Shown: positions 1 through 13,000 of the stretch, in pieces
Layout: every line of letters begins with the position of its first letter
Numbering within the stretch: the first letter of the stretch is position 1
From: Neospora caninum Liverpool
Lineage: Eukaryota > Apicomplexa > Conoidasida > Eucoccidiorida > Sarcocystidae
Assembly: GCF_000208865.1 (NCBI RefSeq)
Contig: NC_018396.1
Coordinates: forward strand, 2,194,630 to 2,258,629
Direction of reading: 5' to 3'
Length of the DNA: 64,000 bases
Notes under the pieces: generated by a model
The model's database searches: none
The model's input: only the letters and a program-made list of their open reading frames with translations
Told to the model about the DNA's origin: nothing
Position numbers and translations under genes: made by a program

Positions 1-1814
1 TCTCGGATATATAATCCGCCACGGCCACTTCTAGGTCGACGCGACCGGCAACCCAAAAATCTGCCGAACCTCCTTCGTGCATGACTGCACGCACGCGCTT
101 CTAAGGTGAGATTCCCATAGTTAGAGTGCGCCGCTAATCAATTGCCCGGCTGTAAACCTGACCGTCTCTGAAATGTGCTGCCACTCATGGCTCCCCGCCG
201 TTTTAACGTGTCAGGACACCCTAGTTTCCACGCACGGCGGATACGCCGCGTTAGCGCGCCCTCGCTTGAATCGCTACACGAAAAACGTCTCCTTCTCTCC
301 TCCCGGCAGCCTGCGTCACGTTGCATCGTACTACCCTTCACACATGTTGCCTTCTCTTTTCTCTTTCTCTTGACAGAAAAAGAACAGCGCCCTCAGATGC
401 ATGGACGATGAGGGCCGGTTCGTTTCTCCCCGCACATTCCCGACGTCCCGTGACATGTTTCATTGTATCACTGCCCTCTCACTGGAACACACGAGCTGTA
501 CATACACTGTAACACACGCCTATAGGGCACAAGCCAGACCGTCTTTTCTCCAAAGCCTCGTGATGGCAGAACAGTCTGAACTCGCCGCGCTGTTTCTGTC
601 GTCCCCATTTCCGCTTTCGCCTCGCTTTCCACAACATCAAACGTTCCTTTCGTTCGCTCGTCAGACATATGAAACACTGCCGCCTCCGTGTGATACTTGC
701 AAGGACGGGTCTCATGGCGTGGTCACACAGACGGTCGCCTCAGGTCTTTGGCGCCTGCAGGAAACTGAGAACTTCCTTTCTCCGACTTGAGCTGTCTTCC
801 TTCGGCGTTCTCAGGCAGAGGCACAATTGCGGTGTACGCGGCAGCGGGGACCGGGTCCGTCACCTGCCTTTTCCCCTCTCTGGCTGCTCAGCTTTCCACG
901 TAAAAGGACGAAGATCCCGAACGCTGCGCATGTCCAGTGGTTCGAAAAAGAAAATGGTTTTCTGTCCAACATAGGGGCTCGTTTTCCACTGTCTCCCGTG
1001 CCTGCCGCAACGCCGTCTATTGCTAGTCACATCTATCTATAGAACAGCATGTTGATACAAACGCACAGATCAACTATTTCTCTCCCAGTAGATCGTCCGC
1101 AGCACGATAGACAGGCACCGGGCTGGGAACGCCTTTTGGCTTCCGTTCGGAGCTACCTATATTTGCGTGCGGCAACAATCGGCATTCCGAGTAACGCATA
1201 TCAGACGAGAAAGCAAATCTATACATTCGGGTACGGATGGACCGCCGCACAGATGCACATGGCGGTATATAAAATATGCACAGTCGACGAGCGAGAGCAC
1301 ACGCCAGAGAGCATCTAGACAAGCATGTATACCATGTGCCCGGCTGGACCGCTTCACACACGAACCATACATGCCCACAAAGGGAAATTCTGCGGCAACA
1401 CACGAGAAAGCACATTGTCTCAACATACAGATGCATATAATCTCTAAATGAATGTAACGCGAATGCGGGTGCACACCAGAGATCCAAATGTATGTTCACA
1501 TATCCTGCGGCATTCGTACCGCTCTCGATATTCCACGTCTCTCTCACGGACTCTCCGGTGTTTTACTCTTCTCGTTTCCCGGACGCACGCGCTCGAAGGG
1601 TTGCGCGATCAGAGAGACACATCATCATTCTCTGAACCTGGACGGCAGCGTATCCTTCCCTCGCTCCCCGTTGGTTTCCGCTAGGTTGTCCTGCGTTTTT
1701 GTCCCCTGCGGCTTCGCGACTTTGCGTCTCAGCGGGGTCTCTCTCACTCTCTCTTCGCGCCTAAAGTGCGACGCTTCCTTTCTTGGCGCCTGTGGCTGCA
1801 TCTTGGTTCCAGCT
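1..1814. other. No gene recognised; left flank
   Basis: I see no convincing gene here. Reading frames of 60 to 160 codons occur on both strands, but they overlap each other, lack protein-like composition and show no supported exon chain. The stretch lies downstream of the minus-strand gene that ends at 1815, so part of it is probably that gene's 3' untranslated region. Confidence 0.5.
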
Positions 1815-4720
1815 TCACTTCCCGCCCTCTGCGCCCCGGAGCCAAGCTCGGCCCTCGACGAGCGGGTCCGGCACCGGCAACCCCTGTCTCTGGAAGCCGG
1901 CGCGGAGTTCGGCGACGTCGGCACCCAGGAGGATCGCCCCCAGCGACAGGCAGAGCACGCCCCAGACGGTCGCGTCGCCTCTCGCAGCGGCGTCGAGGAC
2001 TGGGCGTCCGAGCACTCTGGCGAGTTTCCACTCCAAGACGCGCGCCGAGGGAAAGGGTTCAATGCCCCAGCCGAACCAGCGATCGGGCTGGAAGCGCCCA
2101 GCGGTCACGCCGGCGGCCTCCAACAGCGTCTTTGTCTCCACGGGCAACGGCCATTCCGGGCGCCCTGGGGCGCCTCCGCGCAGGAGACGCCGCAAGTAGG
2201 CTCGCCGGTCTTCCGCACCTTGCAGCTGTTTCTCTAGGGAGAAGGACGGGTGCTCGGAGAGAGCAGGAACGCCGCCGATTCCGCCTCGCTGCACAGAAAG
2301 AGTGCCGACACCTGGAGACACAGCCAGCAGAGAAGAACGCGCGCCGCTTAGCACACACGGGGAGCCCAGGGGGTCGGACGGCTTCTTTATCATTCGAGAA
2401 GAAAAGTGGGTTGCAACGACACACAAGACGTTTGGCCGGGAAGCGCACCATGCAGGACAGCCCCCCTCGACTGCGCTGCAGCTGACCCGCCTCTTTCACG
2501 GAGGCTGCGCGACTCCTTACCTACGGTTCCGCCCCTTCTAGGAAGCGCCCGCGGCAGCGGCGAAGGATGGAGAGAAGCCGATCGAGGGGACGAAAAGGAG
2601 ACAGTCTCCGCTGTCTGCGACGCCCCGGTTCCACACCCTGCACGGGGCGATGTTGGCGCGTCATCCGAAGAACCCTGGGAAGACGCCCCCGAGACGCCAT
2701 CGCCACGGGCGTGTCCGCCAGAACTTTGGGTGCCCGGTGACGCACTGCTCGATCCGCGAGAAGCCACCACACGCGCACCAGCCGTTCCCGAGCTCCCGGC
2801 CTGTGCCGCGCCCCCAGCGACAGCGGCTGCGCCTCGGTCTTCTCCGAGGCGCTTGAGCGTCTGTGAAGAGAAAGCGGCACCTTCTTCCCGAGCAGCAGAA
2901 ACGCCTTCGTGTCGTGCGGCGACTCCAGACTTCTCGCCCTTTGCTGGCCCCGCGCCCGCCGGCTGCGCTGTTCGACCTCTCGCGACGCCCGTCGAGGCGA
3001 CGCTCGCGTGGCTCGGCAAATCGGAGGCCTGCGAGCTCTTCCGCTTCTCCGCGTGTTCACTGGAAGAAGCTCCGTTGGCGGAAGGCGCCGCCTTGCTTCT
3101 CGCCGGGAGCGCGAATTGACTGGCGGCAGACCGGCCTCGCGAGCCGCTGGGTGTGACGGAAAGAGGGAAAGGAAACGGCGGAGGGGGATCGACAGGCGCA
3201 GTTCGTGCGCGGTAGCACGGCTCTACAGTTTCCAGTTCTTGAGGCGTCTCCTCAGGCGGCGGAGCCGATCGGTCTTCGCTGTCGCCTGGCGCTGTGGTGA
3301 GGCGAGTGCGAGCGGCGGCAGCCCGCGGAACTGCAGAGAGGATCGAGGGGAGCATTGGCGAGTTCAGTTGCTTGATCCAGGAAGGCAACTCTGGACCCTC
3401 TGGAGAGGACGGTGGGAGCGAGGGCGAACGAGACGAGGGAGTGGAGCTGGACTCCGAGGCAGGCCCCGCGCCGGCCGACGACAGCGCTGGGGAGGCTACA
3501 ACCGCCGCGTCTAAGGACGAGGAGGCCGAAGACGAGCACGATCGCCCCGCATTTGCGGTTGGGCTCGAGTCCTCAGCCTGAAGAGACTGCCGGAGACTTT
3601 TCGCGCCGTCTGGTGGCCGGGCGAGAGAAGCGGATGGCGACGAACCGATCGAACTCGAAGGGGCACGGGACGCTGGACGTACAGCCGAGGGCGCAGCACC
3701 GGGGCGCACCGCCGGCGACCGCTGTCGTGGAGAATGGCCAGACACGCTGCATGCCGACGTTCGGTGATTGAGGCAGCTGGAACAGGCTGACTCTCCCTGT
3801 GGGCTTTCGCTCTCGCTGTCTTTTCCAGAAAGATTCGATGCTACCGTACCCTTTTGCTCGGCCACGTCAATGGACGCTGTCACGCGGATGGAGTGGGGCG
3901 AGCTCGGAGCGGTTGTTTCGCCAGGCGACGCCGCCTGCTCGCCATTCCCTGATGCCGACAAAAGCTCCAGGACTTGGCCAACTCTCGAGCTTCGTCGGGT
4001 CTCCCCTCCGGCCTCCGCCCTGATTCTGCCCTCACTCTCGCAAGAACTCGAAGCGGGGGGCGGGCGCGTCTTGTCGTACCCTCTTCTCGATCCCAGGATG
4101 CGGTGTACATACACCGGAGCTTCATCGACTGCTCCCTCGCCCGTCCCCCGTGGGTGGTCGTTGAGTCGGCGAGCCCCTGAGGAAGAGGCATGAGAAGTTT
4201 TTTTGTCGGCATTCGACACAAGGGAAGAGGAGTCGTAGACACTTGCTTTCTTCGGGGGTGGATCGCTGTCCACGTCCGACACACAGGTGTCTTCCGGACG
4301 TTTCCGGAGGCGAGTTTTTGACGCACAAGACGCCATCCGTGGCACGGCTGTATCTGCTACGGCCCGACGCGGGCGTCGAGAGCTCACAGTGGACTCTGAC
4401 AAAAAGTGTTCGAGGACAGAGAAAACGTCACGAAGGTGACCGTCGCGAGGGATGAGTCGAGGGCGGATCACGGTTCCGCGGGAACAGTGCGAAGATTTGG
4501 ACCCTTGAGAAGCCAACGACGCAGACCGCTTCACGTGCACCAAAGACTGCGCTGCCAAACACAGAATCGCTGACGGAGTCAACGCCAGAGGCGGAGATGT
4601 TGAGGCGTGCGGGCTGTTTTCACTCCTCCAGTCGAGGGACCGCAAACACGAAGACAGCACACACCAAAAATATCGCAAAGTGGCTTCGTACGGCGAGGCC
4701 CTCGACTCGTCCACAGTCAT
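1815..4720 (-). CDS. Uncharacterised 898-residue serine/proline-rich protein, two exons
   Basis: Exon 1 is 4720-2521 and starts at an ATG. It ends at a strong donor (CCGTAG then GTAAGGAG) in phase 1. Exon 2 is 2311-1815 after the acceptor TGTCTCCAG, and the frame continues to a TGA. The total of 2697 coding bases gives 898 residues. About residues 120 to 730 are low-complexity, rich in Ser, Ala, Pro and Gly, and look disordered. Exon 2 is more ordered: it has a basic stretch (EDRRAYLRRLLRGG), a tryptophan-rich patch (DRWFGWGIEPF) and a hydrophobic helix (VWGVLCLSLGAILLGADV) that could be a membrane segment or a buried helix. There is no obvious signal peptide. I do not recognise a family. Opposite-strand frames over both exons are shadows. 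The gene lies in tandem with the CAP gene, 3.2 kb from that gene's stop. Confidence 0.65.
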
Positions 4721-7700
4721 TTATCCACGTCAATTCTTACAGCTGAAACACAGGAATGCCGGGAGACGAAGAAAGACACCAATACCATAAAAACTCAGCG
4801 GAAAAGACATCATGCAGACCGGACGTCGAAAGACCCGAGGCAGGGGGTTCTCTGCACGGTGCCTGTTGAACTGCGGGTTCAAATTTTGTGTGCCTTCGTG
4901 TACCTCATCCGAGACCGACACAGTCGACGGTCACGTCAAACAGAATCCACACGGAACAGCCTCCAATCTTAGTCTACCGTGCAGGCTTGAACGGATCGAC
5001 TTGTGCCGAATCTTGCACCGGATCAGATGTTTCGGGAGTTTGCTGAGGGGCAACGCGGCATCGTTCAGAAAACTCGAGAGACGGGGCCCCCGTACCTGCC
5101 GAAAGGGTGTCGGATAACTTCATTCTTTCATCTTGCCCGAGTTGCCGCGCGACTTACGGTAACACAAAGACTGCAGAGTTACCTCCAGCTTACGAAAAAC
5201 AGCCAAAACAGTATCGATGCAAGCTCTAGACGTCCCCGCACGCGCGCGCGACGCGCAAGACAGGGACGAGACAGAGTATACCAGTCAACCCGGGAGTCCC
5301 AAATGTGTGTCGCTCTCTGCAGTGGAAGCACTCGATCAAGTGGAAAAACGAACAACACCGCAAGGGGAAATGCGCAGAATTGCAGAGGGGAACCACAGGG
5401 AAGGGCAGCAGTATCCGAGAGAGAAAAGGAAGCAAATGGAAACCGCCGTCGGTCAAGCTCAACGGCATGCCTCCCTTTTCTACACCGGCTCGACTGTCTC
5501 CGCGCCTGCACGATGGAGCAGTTTGTTTTTCCAGGTAGTGGACGGGAAGGGGTGTCGCGAAAAAGAGAGACATAGACAAGAATCCCAGAAAAAAGTGTCG
5601 GTGAAAAGGAGTGACACACACAAAAGTCGGCACGCCTGTCTGGGACAGAGACAGTGTGCCGACATGCGGAGGTGCGCTTCGAATTGCAAAGGATCAAGTC
5701 CAGAGAGATAGAGAGAGCAGGCAGCTACCAAACGGCCGAGTCGGCCAGCAAGGGCCGAAATGAAAAACGACACAAAACGGTAGGAAACGAGGCGTCGACC
5801 AAATCCTCTCTCGGCATGCGGCTTCGGAAACAGCCGTTTTCCTCTCGCCATCCAGGAAATGCCGCGAGGAAGTGCAGTTGCTTCGGAAGTGGAACGACTG
5901 GCATCTCTCGCAACAGGAAAGTGCGACGACGGCACCAGGCCGGCTTCGTTGTGGTGTGCAGAAGGCAATGCGACAGGTGTCTGGAGATGCTTAACGTCTA
6001 GTCTCTCGCCCGGAAGCGCCAGGTGGAGACGTGTGTGCGCAGCAAGAAAAAGCCAGGCAGCTCGCGTTCGGAAGCGTCTTCCATTTTCCCCGATGACCTT
6101 TGTTTCTCAAAGAATGAGAAAGAGCATACACACCGAATGTCTATTCACTTAGCGACAGACGCGACGACCGGACGCGAATCGAAGAGAAACGACACACTCG
6201 ACCCCTCTTGTTGCGTTTCCGGTCCTCGGAGGCTTTTTCCACGTACGATTGGCTGCGACAACCTCGGGTGATATCTCCCAGGACAAAACGGGAAATGGCT
6301 CCAACAAGCTGCAACGCGACGCATTCGGCAGGAGACCCTCGTGGCGAGTACGCTCGCTTTAGCGACGCCACCCCGGTCTCTGGAGACACAACGCCCTGCC
6401 GGTGCGTGTGCAGGCCGTTGTGTCGCAATTCCTCCAAAGCACTACGTACACGCATGTGCCTGGCGATTCCGGCGTGCGCACAGACCTTTCAGTGCGCCAG
6501 GACACGCGGTCGTCCGTAGTAAGGGGACAGAATCCAGTCAGGACACGCGGTCGTCCGTAGTAAGGGGACAGAATCCAGTCAGGACACACGAGTCGGCATC
6601 CCGACGATTGCCGCATCCTAAACGCGCAACGAAACGACCGGCGCGAACTCGGTGGACGCCATATTACTTTGTTTTTCGTCTCTGCTGCCTGAAGCGTGTG
6701 AGGGTGCGGCATCAAAGAAGATCTCTCCGAGGGCCGTCTAAAACAGGGAGGGTCCCTTTCCCGGAATAGCGCTCTCGTTTCCGACGCTTCAGTGAGCCTG
6801 GCGACCCCAGATGGTTTCGCAGCACGGAATGCTTCAGCTTTGTTCTGGACCCAGCCCATGAAACAGAGGCGAGTAGCGAGCGTCTTGAAGGGTTCAGACG
6901 TTCCTGTTTGCTGCCAGGCGCGCCTTAAAAGAGCGAGCAGTGTCGCGCCCACACACTCTGACACTGAGACCTGTGAGGATAGGGCCTTTGCACCGGAGAC
7001 GCGCGACGCTGTGCTTCGCCGGTGGATGGGCGGGAAGGTGTATACGATGTGCGATCGCTCCGGTAGACTGTCCCCACGCCACCAACGTACGACTACTGGC
7101 GTACGCTCGGTGGTACAAGGTGCGGATGCAGGACCATGTACACAACCCCGGACAGGAGAAATGTACGCACATGCACAACGAAAAAGCTGCAAGGTTTTGC
7201 AAACCCGTGGGCCGTGTTCGCGGATGATCGGAAGCCCTCTTCGTCCACTTCGTACCGACACAAGAAACGGACTGTCACAGCGCACTTTCTCCCTTCCCGT
7301 TGGGCCCCCAAGAGTGTACTTTGTTCCGTATTCACGTGTAGCTGTCGCGCGCACTGGGTCACTCGAGTGGCCTTCGGAAGGCGTCAAAGCCGCACCCACG
7401 CGTCCGTTGTTTCCGAAAAACGTATGCAAAGTCTTGCCTCAGAGTTGATCTATAATCGTGATGTCTTTGTCGTTTATATAAATCTAGTAATGCTTGTCAG
7501 GTCCCTTGTATCTAGCTAGCTCACTGCGTACTTAGGATCAGACCAAAAGAGTTCACCAATGGCACTAGGAAATAGGAGATCGCGTTAGTTCTTCGGAAAA
7601 CGACTTTTGTTGCAGGCATGTCATGCTACTCCCGAGTCGTTATCGTTGCTTTCTTGCCAAGCAAATCGCATGAGGCCGGTCTCCGTAGGCGACGCTCGGC

Positions 7701-7936
7701 ACCTTTCCCCTGCACTGCTTGTACCAGCATTTGTCTACAAGCTGCGCGAATATCATGATATTCGCTTTGTTGTAGTCTCTGTCCTGAAGTTAGTCTGTAC
7801 GGAATACACGGATCGGATTCGTGTTGGCCTGACACCTGTTTAGCAACTGGATGAACGCTTTTTACGCCTGGCATGTATGGATAATGCTCGACTCTTCTTT
7901 ATAGTTTAACCGCTTCTGCGGGCGTGGTCCCCATTC
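4721..7936. other. Spacer between two minus-strand genes
   Basis: This spacer should hold the promoter and 5' leader of the gene starting at 4720 and the 3' untranslated region of the CAP gene ending at 7937. It contains a 41-base tandem duplication near 6498-6587. A minus-strand open frame of 356 codons (7429-6359) crosses the duplication. It has no ATG at its upstream end, is rich in Arg and Cys, and resembles nothing I know. Chance frames of this length occur elsewhere in the window, for example inside an intron at 22953-23984, so I do not call it a gene. Confidence 0.4.
6498..6587. repeat. 41-base tandem duplication, about 2.2 copies
   Basis: The unit beginning CAGGACACGCGGTCGTCCG at 6498 is repeated exactly from 6539 and starts a third time at 6580 before diverging. 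The identical copies suggest a recent slippage or unequal-exchange event. It lies in a spacer without a supported gene. Confidence 0.85.
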
Positions 7937-10042
7937 TCAAAATTTCTTGGACGGGTTCTTTTCTGTCCAGAGCTTCTGTGTATTGCGACACGCCTGCTGA
8001 CTTGCTTCGTCCTCGGCCGCCTCGAAGATCTCAGGGTGAATCGCACTCAGCTGCTCCGCTACACGGCGGCTGAAGGGATAGGTGCCCTCGACATTCCCGC
8101 CTGAAACATCCAACCGTAGAGAACGAAGAAAAACGAGGCATCGGACGGTGGAGACGCCAGAAAAGCGCGCCCATTCCTGTCGTTCCTTTCTTCCGTTCCC
8201 AAGGGAAGTCTGCGCCTCTGGAGAGGAAAACGGTTCTCGAGGAAGACCGGAAACCGACTTTTCGCGTGCTCACCTTCGGCGTAGTTGCAAACTGTGAGAA
8301 CTTTCTGCCCCGTCTTGGCGCCCAACTGGCACGGCTGGCGGCAGTAACGAACTGCGCATGCGCCAAAGGAAGACCGATCACTCATCAACTGCGTGAAGTG
8401 ACCAACCATGATGCCTTCGGCGTGCTTTTCAGGGTTGCATTTCGGTAGCGGCAGGGCGACACACGGGTTCCCCCCTTTTCCGTATCTGAACACAGAGCGA
8501 GAAACAAACTCACCAAACACCGTGAATCGACACTTCCACTGAAATATCTATCTATCTATCTGTCTATCTCTCTATAGATAGATATTTACAGAGAGGGGAC
8601 GCATGACGAGAGGGAAACCGAGAAACCAGGTGACCGGTTGGGGCGGTACTACCCTTGCACGGTTGCCTGGAAATGACTGCAGAGGAGAATACTCAGGAGA
8701 CCGGAGGGAATGCGCAGGCAATGCGACCGGAAAAGGCACGGAGGCGCACCGAGCAGGCGGGCGGTTTTTTTATAATGTCGAGATGCGCAGAGGAATAGTC
8801 TCGCACAGAGGTGTAGAGGCAGTTGTATCGGCAAGCGGGCACAGGAAAAGGATAGGGGATGGCTGCCAGCAGACCACAGAAGAGAGGCATCGATATCCTG
8901 GTTGACGAGGACCCGAGAGGCCATCCTAGCGGGACAAGAAAGACAACAGATGTATTGCCTTCGTAGGAACCCTCAGAGGACACAGACCTCAAACAGGCTC
9001 TCGCATTGCGACGCTTTCCTCTTTTCTCTCTCTTCGTTTCTCACTTGTAACAGTGAACCTCCTCGAACCACACGGCCGGCACGTCAGCCCAGGACGACGT
9101 GCCCAGCGTGCACGCGATAGAGAGGTTCTCGCCCGTGGTTCTGAACTGCGCGTCGGTCATCTGAAGAGGATAAACGAGAAGGAGAGGAGCGAGGCAAAAC
9201 GCGGCAATCATAACACGTCTAGAAGGAAATAGGCACGTTGCCGGGATAGCGTTTGTGGGCGACATGCACGAACGCGGGTAAACTGCCGCTTGGGGTTGGA
9301 CCGCAGGATCGAGAACACCTCTCCTTGAGTCAGAGCCTCTCGCGGCCTCGCTGTCAATCGACATGCGAATTTCAGGTTTGCCACCAAAGGCTTTGGAAAG
9401 CGATGCTTGAGAGAACGAACGCGAGTTCTTGCGCAGTTCCCAAAACCTCCCGGGGCATTTGCGCGCCTTGATTTGGAGGGCCTTCCGTAAAGCCGAGTTA
9501 GAACCGAGTCAAAATACAGGGCCGGGCGCCGAAGCACAGTTTGCCGAGCAGGCGAAAGAAGCAGACAACCAAGATTGACCGCCGACATCTCCTGCCTCCC
9601 CACACTTCGACAACTGCGTACGAACACCTTCGCAAAACACTTGCAAGGCTTCCACGTCTTGCGCCTGTGTGTTTACCCCGAAACTGCACTTTCCCTGCAT
9701 TTTGTTCTGTGAACAAGAGTGTCGTCATCTGTAAGGCAAGCGCTTGAAAGTGGCGAACGCATGCCTAGCTACTTCTGAAGAACTAACGTTGACCAGTTTT
9801 CCGGTTTCGTGCATTCAAATGCACAAAGGCACTCGCGACGAAGGGCGTGGTCGTGCATGCACTCTGCATGCATGCGCGTCTCACGTAGGCAACTCGCGTG
9901 TCGCGATCCGAGTGTTTAATCCAGCAGCCTTCTTCTTCGAGTTTCCAGGCCCAGAACTCCGCGAACTTCTTCAGATTCGGATCGAACGTAAGAGGGTGGA
10001 CACCGTACTGCCGACGAAGAGAGTTATGACTCTCTAAAAGGA
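7937..10042 (-). other. CAP/SCP domain exons (four)
   Basis: The N-terminal helix motif ESHNSLRRQYGVHPL lies in exon 10042-9885, which ends with CWIKHSD. Exon 9160-9045 holds the GENL motif and WFEEV. Exon 8485-8274 holds GHFTQLMS and the VCNYAEG signature, and the last exon opens with GNVEGTYPF. The four residues that line the CAP pocket are all visible: His in KHSD, Glu in GENL, Glu in WFEEV and His in GHFTQ. Cysteines are frequent in exon 8485-8274, as expected for a disulphide-stabilised extracellular domain. A 50-residue polar tail follows and ends at a TGA at 7939-7937. Junction phases are 0, 2 and 1 in order, and the frame is kept throughout. Confidence 0.88.
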
Positions 10043-13000
10043 CTGAAGAGAAACAAACAGAAAAAAGTTCACTGCAACAAAAAACGCTACAAAACAATTC
10101 GTGTACAGATACTGGATGCACATGCAGACGCAGAAACATCGTCGTATTTAGGCCCCAACCCCCGTCGTGCACCCGATTTGCTTATATTCATTGATACTGA
10201 GGATGCGCCTTTCCTTCGGAGCCAGAAGAGCGCAGCCAAGGGAGAGAAAGAAGATCTCCAAAACATCTATCCTCATACATCTGTATATTTCGTTGCATCC
10301 ACCGGCGTGCCTATCTGGCGTAAATTCGAGAGTCGCCTTACCTAAATCAACCGACGCCTCATCAACTGCAACAGGAAATGGAAACAAAAAAAACGAGACA
10401 GAGGGCACCCCTTTTTTACAATACCCTTCCATTAGGCCTTACATGTTACGCCAACTATATCTATCTACCTATATCTATAGCTATCTATATCTATCAATAT
10501 CTACCTATCTGTCTCTGGAATACATCTATCAGTCTCTGTAATGCATCTATATGCTCACTACGTGTACATGTATCGGTACTGGTTCCCAGGAGACCTCACT
10601 GCCCAATCCTTTCTTTTTCGAGCCCTTTCCCTCCACGAACAGGATCCGTCTCCCCGACTGAGAGCGGCAGTTGCATCGAGGTTCCCGAGGAGGGACACCG
10701 AGAATCCTTTGTTCTCTCGTGGCACGGCGTCGCCTTGAGCACGACCAGGACACGTGCGTCATGAGCTCTGGAGGTGACCGCGCAGCGTCTCCGGATGCCG
10801 GCGAGTGCGTGTGCATGCAGAGTCTCCCAGGCTCTCGTATGTTTTCGACGTACTGGGAGCCAGGATGTCGTCATCGGTTAAACCCAGGAAGGAGACGCAT
10901 TGGAAGTCTCCAGGCGAGGCCTCGCGAACTTCGCGAACAAAGTAGGCGCGTAGTGCCGCCCCGGGAGTCTGATCGTCGAGGATCTCTCCGCCTTCTCGTT
11001 GAAAGCGCCGAGTGTGACCCGTGCCGAAGATCGGGCAGTGGCCAGCCTCGGTGTCAACTGCAGAGAAAACGCATCCACTCGTTGTTTCTCTCACGGAAAA
11101 AACCATCCAGAACCGGTGGTTTGTTAGTATTTATGTTATCCCTTATTGATCTAGGTTTATTAGCAGAGATTCGAGCTGAAGGGGCGAGAGGCAAGGGCCG
11201 AAGGAGACACGCGCGGGAGAGGAGGCGAGACGGGGTCGTGAGGAGACACCGGCGGCAAACATCGGAGAAGACGTCGATTCAGGGAATCTTATCTTGTGCA
11301 TTCGCCAGCGTTCACCATCTAGAGAGTAGGATCGGAACATACGACGTTGCATGCGACAGCTGCCTTTGTCGCAGTGGTGTGAGGACTCGACAACTCGGGT
11401 TCTAGAAATTAGTTATTCGCGCCGCCCACAGAAAGGAGGCACACTACGCGCCGACAGGAGAAGATATTCGATGTAAAGCGAGGCAGCGAGGCAACAAAGA
11501 CCGACCCTAGCTAGACCCCCTGCATGGGCATCACATTGAATGTAGCGAATGCACAGAGACGCCATGTACTCGGTGGATTCGAGCTCCCCGAATAATCTGA
11601 ACTGTGTTCCGAGAAAGGGGAAGGATACACGTCAAAGGGATGAGGCGTCTTCTCCACGAGAAGAAAGCCGCAGAGACAGCGGAATGCCGGCCCCGAGAAA
11701 AAACCTGGACACAACCGCGAGAAGGTTCGAACCTTCTCGCCACGTCGTCTCATCTGGAAGCTGCGCGCCGAGCTCGTCGAAGATCGCCGGAGGAATGTAG
11801 TCCGGTCGCGACACGTGGAGCGCTTGCCACTTGCTGGCAGTGTCTGAAGAAAAGAGGCAAAGACGGGAGAGAGATAGGCGAGCTAGAAGAACGAAGGCTG
11901 CGCAGGAAAGAACACGAGACGTGGTCGAGAAGAAGCGGCGCAACGAAACAGAAGAAAACGGAACAGAGGGGGAAAAGGGTTACGAAGGACGAGAGTGGGA
12001 AGGACGCGAACGAAAAGAGTAAGAGAGCCGAGGCCAGGGAAAAAACGCTTCGAAAATGAAAACGGGGAGTTGCACGAGATTCTGCGCTCAGACGGGACCT
12101 TGGACCCAGCGACAGAGAGACGCACGGACGGCTAACGGAGGTATCCACGGGTCCAGAACGCATGTCGAGCTCAACCCATCGATATAGGCCTACGGTTCCA
12201 GGGCGCTCCTCTGGCGACAGAACGTCATACTGACGGTCCCCTGACAAAAATCGGCCATCTGTGAGGGGTACGTCCCTGAACACTTTCAACACGGTGCGCT
12301 TCTTCACCGCAGTAAGGCTCCGCGCACGATCTACACGAGCTAGCTGTGCGCGCACGCCGGGTATTCGCACGGAATCGAAAGGCGCCGACACACGAGTTAA
12401 GACGTAACGACAAAGCGAGAAGTCTGTTTGCCTCTTCTCACCTGGACACCCGGAAATCGCGTCGCAGACAGAAAGGACCGGCACAACTCTGCACTCCCTG
12501 CCGTCAGGGTGCACGCGGAAGAACAGCGCCTGGCCACGCCCACACTTTGTCGAACATTCCGTTGTCGTCGAGACGAGGTTTGGGCACCTCGCTGAAAAGA
12601 AGCAGACCCAATCTATCCACCATCCACGGATGTGCTGCCGGGAAAAAACGAGCGCACTCTACCGCTTCGCGACTCCATGCAGTTGTGTCTACTTAAGTGC
12701 GCCGATATACGTTGTACATGCAACTATGAACTGCACGCATGCATGCACAGATACATGGCTCGAACCGCTTCGAAGCGAGACAGACAGCAGGCCATGCGCT
12801 TCCTTCTTCGAAACCCAAAGACGCCAGACGGTACACCAGTAAATGCCTACGAATCAAACACCATATAGATATATATGTATCTATACTCATATATATATAT
12901 ATATATACATACGTTTATATTCATATATATACATATGTATTTAGATGTGTGCAGGTGTAGATGCGCAACTGACTGGACTTGCTCTCACGCGCAAACCGCC

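Noticed and set aside
1488..2485. Plus-strand frames of about 240 codons
   Set aside because: They are antisense to exon 2 of the 898-residue gene, which has a better splice chain.
6359..7429. 356-codon minus-strand frame
   Set aside because: It has no ATG at the upstream end, an Arg/Cys-rich composition, contains a fresh tandem duplication and resembles no family. Chance frames of equal length exist nearby.
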